Below are positions 32,295 through 38,255 of a DNA stretch of 38,255 nt, one piece after another; position 1 is the first letter of the stretch; every line of letters begins with the position of its first letter. A program made the position numbers and the translations under genes. The stretch covers positions 1 through 38,255 of the forward strand of contig JAODAT010000029.1 in the NCBI GenBank assembly GCA_025463565.1, given 5' to 3'. A model generated the notes under the pieces. The model was not told the origin of the DNA and ran no database searches. It worked only from the letters and a program-made list of their open reading frames with translations. This DNA comes from Microbacteriaceae bacterium. GTDB lineage: Bacteria > Actinomycetota > Actinomycetes > Actinomycetales > Microbacteriaceae.

Positions 32295-32926
32295 CGGTAG
32301 CCATCGGGCCGGACGGGGTCGCGCGCTGTGGCTGGGCCGCCCGTGACGCCGAGTACCAGCGATACCACGACGAGGAGTGGGGCACCCCACTGCACGGGGA
32401 TCGCCCGCTGTTCGAGAAGATCTGTCTTGAAGGCTTCCAGTCCGGCCTCTCGTGGATCACCATACTGAAGCGCCGGCCGGCGTTTCGCGAGCTGTTTCTC
32501 GATTTTGAGATCGATCTCGTTGCGGAGTTCGGCGAGCGGGACATCGAACGACTGATGGGCGATGCTCGCATCATCAGAAACCGGGCGAAGATCGAGGCCA
32601 CCGTGTCGAACGCGCGCGCCGCCCGCGAACTCGTTGGCGGGCATCACGGAGCTCTTGACGAGCTGGTCTGGGAATTCGCGCCGCACAGATTGGACACGGA
32701 ACGGCGCCCAGCCGCCCCCGATGACTACCGGGGAGTTCCCGCGTTCACTCCGGAATCAACCGCTCTGAGTACCGCACTCAAGCATCACGGTTTCCGGTTC
32801 GTCGGTCCAACGACCGTCTACGCGCTGATGCAGTCGGCCGGCCTGGTGGACGACCACGAACGAGGCTGCTGGCGCAGTGCGAGTCAGGCCGCGGGCGGTG
32901 CAGGCGGTGCGGTCGGCGACACGTAG
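32291..32926 (+). CDS. tag: DNA-3-methyladenine glycosylase I
   Basis: The 211-residue enzyme removes 3-methyladenine from DNA, starting base-excision repair. The family motif RCGWAARDAEYQRYHDEEWG is followed by FEKICLEGFQSGLSWITILKRR, with the key Glu at E47. Zinc ligands expected for Tag are present: C13, H26, H189 and C193 (the last two in DHERGC). The GTG start at 32291 overlaps the ogt stop, so the two repair activities are coupled. The last 43 bases, coding an Ala/Gly-rich tail after the final zinc ligand, overlap the 3' end of the convergent membrane-protein gene. Confidence 0.95.
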   Translation: MTVAIGPDGVARCGWAARDAEYQRYHDEEWGTPLHGDRPLFEKICLEGFQSGLSWITILKRRPAFRELFLDFEIDLVAEFGERDIERLMGDARIIRNRAKIEATVSNARAARELVGGHHGALDELVWEFAPHRLDTERRPAAPDDYRGVPAFTPESTALSTALKHHGFRFVGPTTVYALMQSAGLVDDHERGCWRSASQAAGGAGGAVGDT

Positions 32927-33402
32927 TCGACGTTTGCAAAGTTGGGGACGACGGAACCATAGCCGGCGCGCGGCGGTGGGTACCCCGCGGCCGTAATGAG
33001 CGCGGGGTCGTAGACCTGGTCTTTGCTGCCGAGGATGAACGCCCAAATGAATGGGAACAGCACTGCCAGCGCGACGTAACCACCCTCCTTGCGGAAGGCG
33101 ATGCCCGTGCGGTGCGATCCGATGCCGAGGAAGACGAGGGTCGCGATACCGCCGTAGGGAATGATCGTCAGCAGCGCCAGCCACCCCGGCTGGCCACCCA
33201 GCTCGAGCCAGACCCAGTAGTTGTAGTACGGCACCCATGCGATCCATGGCTTGATCCCGACCTTGCGATACAGGGACATGAAGGCAAAGGCCGTTACTAC
33301 GTAGACCGCGATCGCCACGAGCAAGATGAAGCCGTAGAAAATTCCGATGATCAGAAAGGTGATCGCTGCGTACTGGCTTCCGTCGCCGTATCCGTAGTCC
33401 AT
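32884..33402 (-). CDS. Small polytopic membrane protein (DUF5684-like)
   Basis: The 172-residue protein has about four membrane helices, the motif YRKVGIKPWIAWVPYYNYWVWLELGG between the first and later helices, and a Pro/Ala/Tyr-rich tail. The pattern KxGxxxWxAxVPxYNxxxxLxxxG is characteristic of DUF5684 and related signal-peptidase-associated membrane proteins; the function is not known. The ATG at 33402 follows a TAGGGT box (plus 33409-33414) by six bases, predicting a leaderless message. Its 3' end overlaps the convergent tag gene by 43 bases, which may interfere with expression when both are transcribed. Confidence 0.85.
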   Translation of the reverse strand: MDYGYGDGSQYAAITFLIIGIFYGFILLVAIAVYVVTAFAFMSLYRKVGIKPWIAWVPYYNYWVWLELGGQPGWLALLTIIPYGGIATLVFLGIGSHRTGIAFRKEGGYVALAVLFPFIWAFILGSKDQVYDPALITAAGYPPPRAGYGSVVPNFANVDYVSPTAPPAPPAA

Positions 33403-33447
33403 GCGACAACCCTATGGGGTCAGGGGCCTCCCATCAGGCCGATCTGA

Positions 33448-34209
33448 TCAGACCTTGGACGCGACGATCTCGTCCACGACGAGTTCGAGCTCGCCGGATT
33501 CCAGAAGCGTCAGCCTGATTCCCGCGCGAGCAGCCCATTGCAACAGGCTGGCGATGTCGGGGAGGTCGATGCCGGCGAGCAGCAGTCGACGCACGAACTC
33601 GCCCTTGCCCTTTTTGTTGAAGTGGTTCAGCGCGCGACGTTGTCCGTCTGCGCCCTCGGTCACCACCCGCACGAACACCGCGGCCGGCGCGGGGCCCAGT
33701 TCAGCGTACATTTCCGACCGCAGGTCGAGGACGAGACCGGAATAGTCGGCGATGACGGCGCCGACCGGCCCGCTCCAGGTCTTCTTCAGCGGCAGTGCGG
33801 GCAACCGCGAATCGTGGGAGAGCCGGTATGCGGGAATCAGGTCGCCCGCCATCGTCAGGCCGAACAGCGCGGACTGGATGGCCACGTGGTCGAACGCGAA
33901 TGCGCGCGCCGCGGCGGGCAGGCTCTGGGCGTCCAGGGCGTCGTAGAGAACGCCGGTGTACCGATCGAGCGCCGGCATCGTCGGCGACGTGCCGAGCTGG
34001 CGGTTGCGAATGAGTTCTCCGCGCTGGGATGGCCCGAGCTTCAGCGCGACCGCCATGGTGCTGAGGTTCTTCGCAAGCCTCCGGGTCGCGGCGAGGACGG
34101 TTCGTCGGGTTGGAGTCAGGGACGGGAAGCTCAGCCCTTTCAGGTCGAGCACCGCACCGTCCGTCCCGCCGTCCCGTTTTGTTTCGGACGGAGGCAGCAG
34201 AAGCAGCAC
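33448..34209 (-). CDS. yaaA: YaaA family peroxide stress protein
   Basis: The 253-residue protein matches the YaaA/DUF328 family, which lowers free iron and DNA damage during peroxide stress in E. coli and has a DNA-binding-like fold. Family motifs are the N-terminal LLLLPPSETK (2-11) and NHFNKKGKGEFVR (about 195-207). The length is normal. Its GTG start follows the stop of the upstream P-loop kinase gene with no gap, so the two are probably co-transcribed and perhaps coupled. The exact biochemical role in this organism is unknown. Confidence 0.92.
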   Translation of the reverse strand: MLLLLPPSETKRDGGTDGAVLDLKGLSFPSLTPTRRTVLAATRRLAKNLSTMAVALKLGPSQRGELIRNRQLGTSPTMPALDRYTGVLYDALDAQSLPAAARAFAFDHVAIQSALFGLTMAGDLIPAYRLSHDSRLPALPLKKTWSGPVGAVIADYSGLVLDLRSEMYAELGPAPAAVFVRVVTEGADGQRRALNHFNKKGKGEFVRRLLLAGIDLPDIASLLQWAARAGIRLTLLESGELELVVDEIVASKV

Positions 34210-34731
34210 TCAGCCCTCGAGGAAGGCGAGGGCGATGTCGATGTTGGTACCGAGCGAATTGACCGAATCGAGCCTGATGCGTGGGATGGTCGCGCTCGGC
34301 CCGCCCCACTGGGAGTACTCGTCGAGACTCTGCTCGACGGCGTGCCACGACGGTTCGTCTACGTGCGGCAGCTCCTTGTAGCGCGATTCGAGACGCTCAC
34401 GGTGAAGAACCGGATCGGAGCAGAGGATCTCGACGAACTTGAGCGATTCGCCGCTGCGCTGGGCGAGGTTCACCCACTGCTCCCTGGCCGGATCCACCGC
34501 GTTCACGGCGTCGACGATCACGTGGTGCCCCGACTCGAGCACGGCCGCGGCGATCGTCTCAGCAACGAGGTATGCGGCCAGGCCGGTGGGCTGGTCGTCG
34601 TCGATGCCTGCACTGAGAATCGCGCTCTCGATCGGGTCGACCGACACCACGGAGGCGTTCAGTCGTCCCCCGAGAATGCCGGCGATGGTGCTCTTGCCGG
34701 TACCCGGCAGACCTGCCATCGCGATCAGCAT
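34210..34731 (-). CDS. P-loop kinase / AAA-type ATP-binding protein
   Basis: The 173-residue protein has Walker A at MAGLPGTGKST (about 5-15), an acidic site in VVSVDPIESAI, and VIVDAVNAVDPAREQW, which fits a small-molecule or nucleotide kinase of the AAA_33/zeta-like group. No lid motif clear enough to name a substrate is seen. A GGGGAG ribosome site stands five bases before the ATG. It lies 43 bases downstream of atpC on the same strand and directly before yaaA, so it may be read from the ATP synthase operon. Confidence 0.85.
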   Translation of the reverse strand: MLIAMAGLPGTGKSTIAGILGGRLNASVVSVDPIESAILSAGIDDDQPTGLAAYLVAETIAAAVLESGHHVIVDAVNAVDPAREQWVNLAQRSGESLKFVEILCSDPVLHRERLESRYKELPHVDEPSWHAVEQSLDEYSQWGGPSATIPRIRLDSVNSLGTNIDIALAFLEG

Positions 34732-34774
34732 CGCACTCCCCTCGCTCGGCCCTGTGTCATCGACCGGCTCCGTG

Positions 34775-35047
34775 TCAGGCCAATTCCGCGTTTCGCGCGA
34801 CGACCGTCACGGTGTCATGGTCGACCGACAGGAAGCCGTCTTCCGCGTTCGCGATCAGCCGCGAGCCCTCGGTGGTGATGCGCACCTCGCCAGCCGCAAG
34901 AATGGCCAGCAGCGGCTGGTGGCCGGGAAGGATACCGATCTCCCCCTCCACCGTGCGAGCGACCACCATGGATGCCGTGCCGGACCAGACCTCCTGGTCC
35001 GCAGACACGACACTCACCTGCAGTTCGTGGGCACCGAGCTCGGCCAT
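34775..35047 (-). CDS. atpC: F1Fo ATP synthase epsilon subunit (short form)
   Basis: The 90-residue protein is the epsilon subunit. LQVSVVSADQEVWSGTASMVVARTVEGEIGILPGHQPLLAIL is the conserved beta-sandwich start of the family. The C-terminal helical hairpin found in E. coli-type epsilon (about 139 residues), which restrains ATP hydrolysis, is absent; the protein ends right after the beta domain. The ATG at 35047 is used, three bases downstream of the atpD stop. A frame extension of 11 codons upstream would overlap atpD and is rejected. Confidence 0.95.
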   Translation of the reverse strand: MAELGAHELQVSVVSADQEVWSGTASMVVARTVEGEIGILPGHQPLLAILAAGEVRITTEGSRLIANAEDGFLSVDHDTVTVVARNAELA

Positions 35048-35049
35048 GA

Positions 35050-37459
<2,410 letters not shown>

Positions 37460-37484
37460 GTCTCTAACTTTCTCTTTCGTTTTA

Positions 37485-37579
37485 AGCGGATTGAGCTTGT
37501 CGTAATCCTTGGATTGAGCTCTGTCGAAATCTCACTGACGTGTAACTCGCGGGTGAGGTCTCGACAAGCTCGACCCGCT
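37485..37579. repeat. Decayed palindromic repeat between atpA and atpG
   Basis: The right arm at 37553-37579 (GTGAGGTCTCGACAAGCTCG onward) is nearly the same as the right arm of the perfect inverted repeat at 26392-26466. Two imperfect left arms are present: 37485-37502 matches the reverse complement of 37562-37579 at 16 of 18 positions, and 37511-37535 matches more loosely. It appears to be a partly duplicated and mutated member of the same palindromic family, able to form a hairpin in the atp messenger. Confidence 0.7.
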
Positions 37580-37586
37580 CAAACAA

Positions 37587-38255
37587 CTAGCGGCGTTGCT
37601 TGACGATCTTCTCTTGGTTGATGTCTTCCGGCACCGTCGCGTCGAACTCCTCGGTGCCGGCGGAGATGAGGGGCTTGCCCTCGCCGGTCTGGAACTCGAG
37701 CTTGAACTTGTCGACGGCGGCGTCGAGCTTGGCCGTCGTGTCGTCGTCCAGCACGTTCGTCTCTCGCAGGGTCTTCAGAACCTCGGTGTTGCGACCGAGA
37801 TAGTCGAGAAGCTCCCGCTCGAACCGCAGCACGTCTTCGATCGCGACCTCGTCGAGCTTGCCGTTGGTGCCGGCCCAGATCGAGACGACCTGGTCTTCGA
37901 CCGGGTACGGCGAATACTGCGGCTGGCGCAGCAGCTCTGTCAGTCGGGCGCCACGAGCGAGCTGGCGACGGCTGGCCGCATCCAGGTCGGAGGCGAAAAG
38001 CGCGAATGCCTCGAGCGAGCGGTACTGCGCCAACTCGAGCTTCAGCGTTCCCGAAACCTTCTTGATCGACTTCACCTGGGCGTCGCCACCGACCCGCGAC
38101 ACCGAGATTCCCACGTCGACCGCCGGACGCTGGTTGGCGTTGAACAGGTCGGACTGCAGGAAGATCTGGCCGTCGGTGATCGAGATCACGTTGGTCGGGA
38201 TGTACGCCGAGACGTCGTTGGCCTTGGTCTCGATGATCGGCAGGCCGGTCATCGA
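37587..38255 (-). CDS. atpA: F1Fo ATP synthase alpha subunit (partial, C-terminal part)
   Basis: The reading frame enters from the right edge and ends at 37587. About 222 C-terminal residues are seen, starting with [20 protein letters not shown] and including [19 protein letters not shown] and the conserved [15 protein letters not shown], all typical of the alpha subunit of F1. The rest, including the Walker A region, lies outside the window. It is the first of the atpA-G-D-C genes seen here and shares their strand. Confidence 0.97.
   Translation of the reverse strand, partial: SMTGLPIIETKANDVSAYIPTNVISITDGQIFLQSDLFNANQRPAVDVGISVSRVGGDAQVKSIKKVSGTLKLELAQYRSLEAFALFASDLDAASRRQLARGARLTELLRQPQYSPYPVEDQVVSIWAGTNGKLDEVAIEDVLRFERELLDYLGRNTEVLKTLRETNVLDDDTTAKLDAAVDKFKLEFQTGEGKPLISAGTEEFDATVPEDINQEKIVKQRR

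Overview
The window looks like a chromosomal segment of a high-GC Gram-positive bacterium, most likely a member of Microbacteriaceae (Micrococcales). The GC is high throughout and GTG starts are common. Neighbouring genes often share 4-base GTGA or ATGA overlaps, and many genes seem to be transcribed without a leader: a TANNNT box sits exactly six bases before the start codon. The genus assignment is inference. No tRNA, rRNA, CRISPR array, phage or insertion sequence is seen, and no gene-free gap exceeds about 165 bases.

Layout. (1) 1-2640, plus strand: the tail of an upstream gene, then a coupled DesK-type histidine kinase, NarL-type response regulator and Cys-rich lipoprotein. (2) 2647-5664: an OsmC-family protein, a divergently read class III (GABA-type) aminotransferase, and alanine dehydrogenase. 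(3) 5677-23045, minus strand: a 17-kb block read in the order FHA protein, PP2C phosphatase, membrane Ser/Thr kinase with an outer FN3-like domain, a 1956-residue Ig/FN3 surface protein, MoxR ATPase, DUF58 protein, membrane transglutaminase-fold protein that lacks its catalytic Cys and His, zinc-ribbon/FHA protein, and an EccC/FtsK-like double ATPase. (4) 23207-26388, plus: an Lrp-type regulator, a class III aminotransferase and an FAD-dependent amine oxidoreductase, probably a polyamine/amine catabolism unit. (5) 26392-30736, minus: a TetR regulator with its operator inside its own promoter, followed by a heterodimeric ABC exporter whose ATPase-competent half carries a one-base frameshift. 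(6) 30731-34731: an aldo/keto reductase, a coupled ogt-tag alkylation-repair pair, a small membrane protein, YaaA and a P-loop kinase. (7) 34775-38255, minus: the end of the F1Fo ATP synthase operon (atpA partial, atpG, atpD, atpC).

The block at 5677-23045 is the best candidate for a poorly described system. It holds a writer (kinase), an eraser (phosphatase) and two FHA readers of phosphothreonine next to a giant surface protein, a MoxR/DUF58/transglutaminase-fold module and a DNA- or protein-translocase-type ATPase, with no visible WXG100 substrate. The kinase and both FHA proteins carry similar acidic-Thr-hydrophobic/Arg motifs outside their folded domains. A reasonable model is a phospho-signalling circuit at the cell envelope; what it controls cannot be read from sequence.

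Other notable features are a palindromic repeat family (a perfect 31-bp inverted repeat at 26392-26466 and a decayed copy between atpA and atpG) and the unusually regular leaderless promoter pattern.
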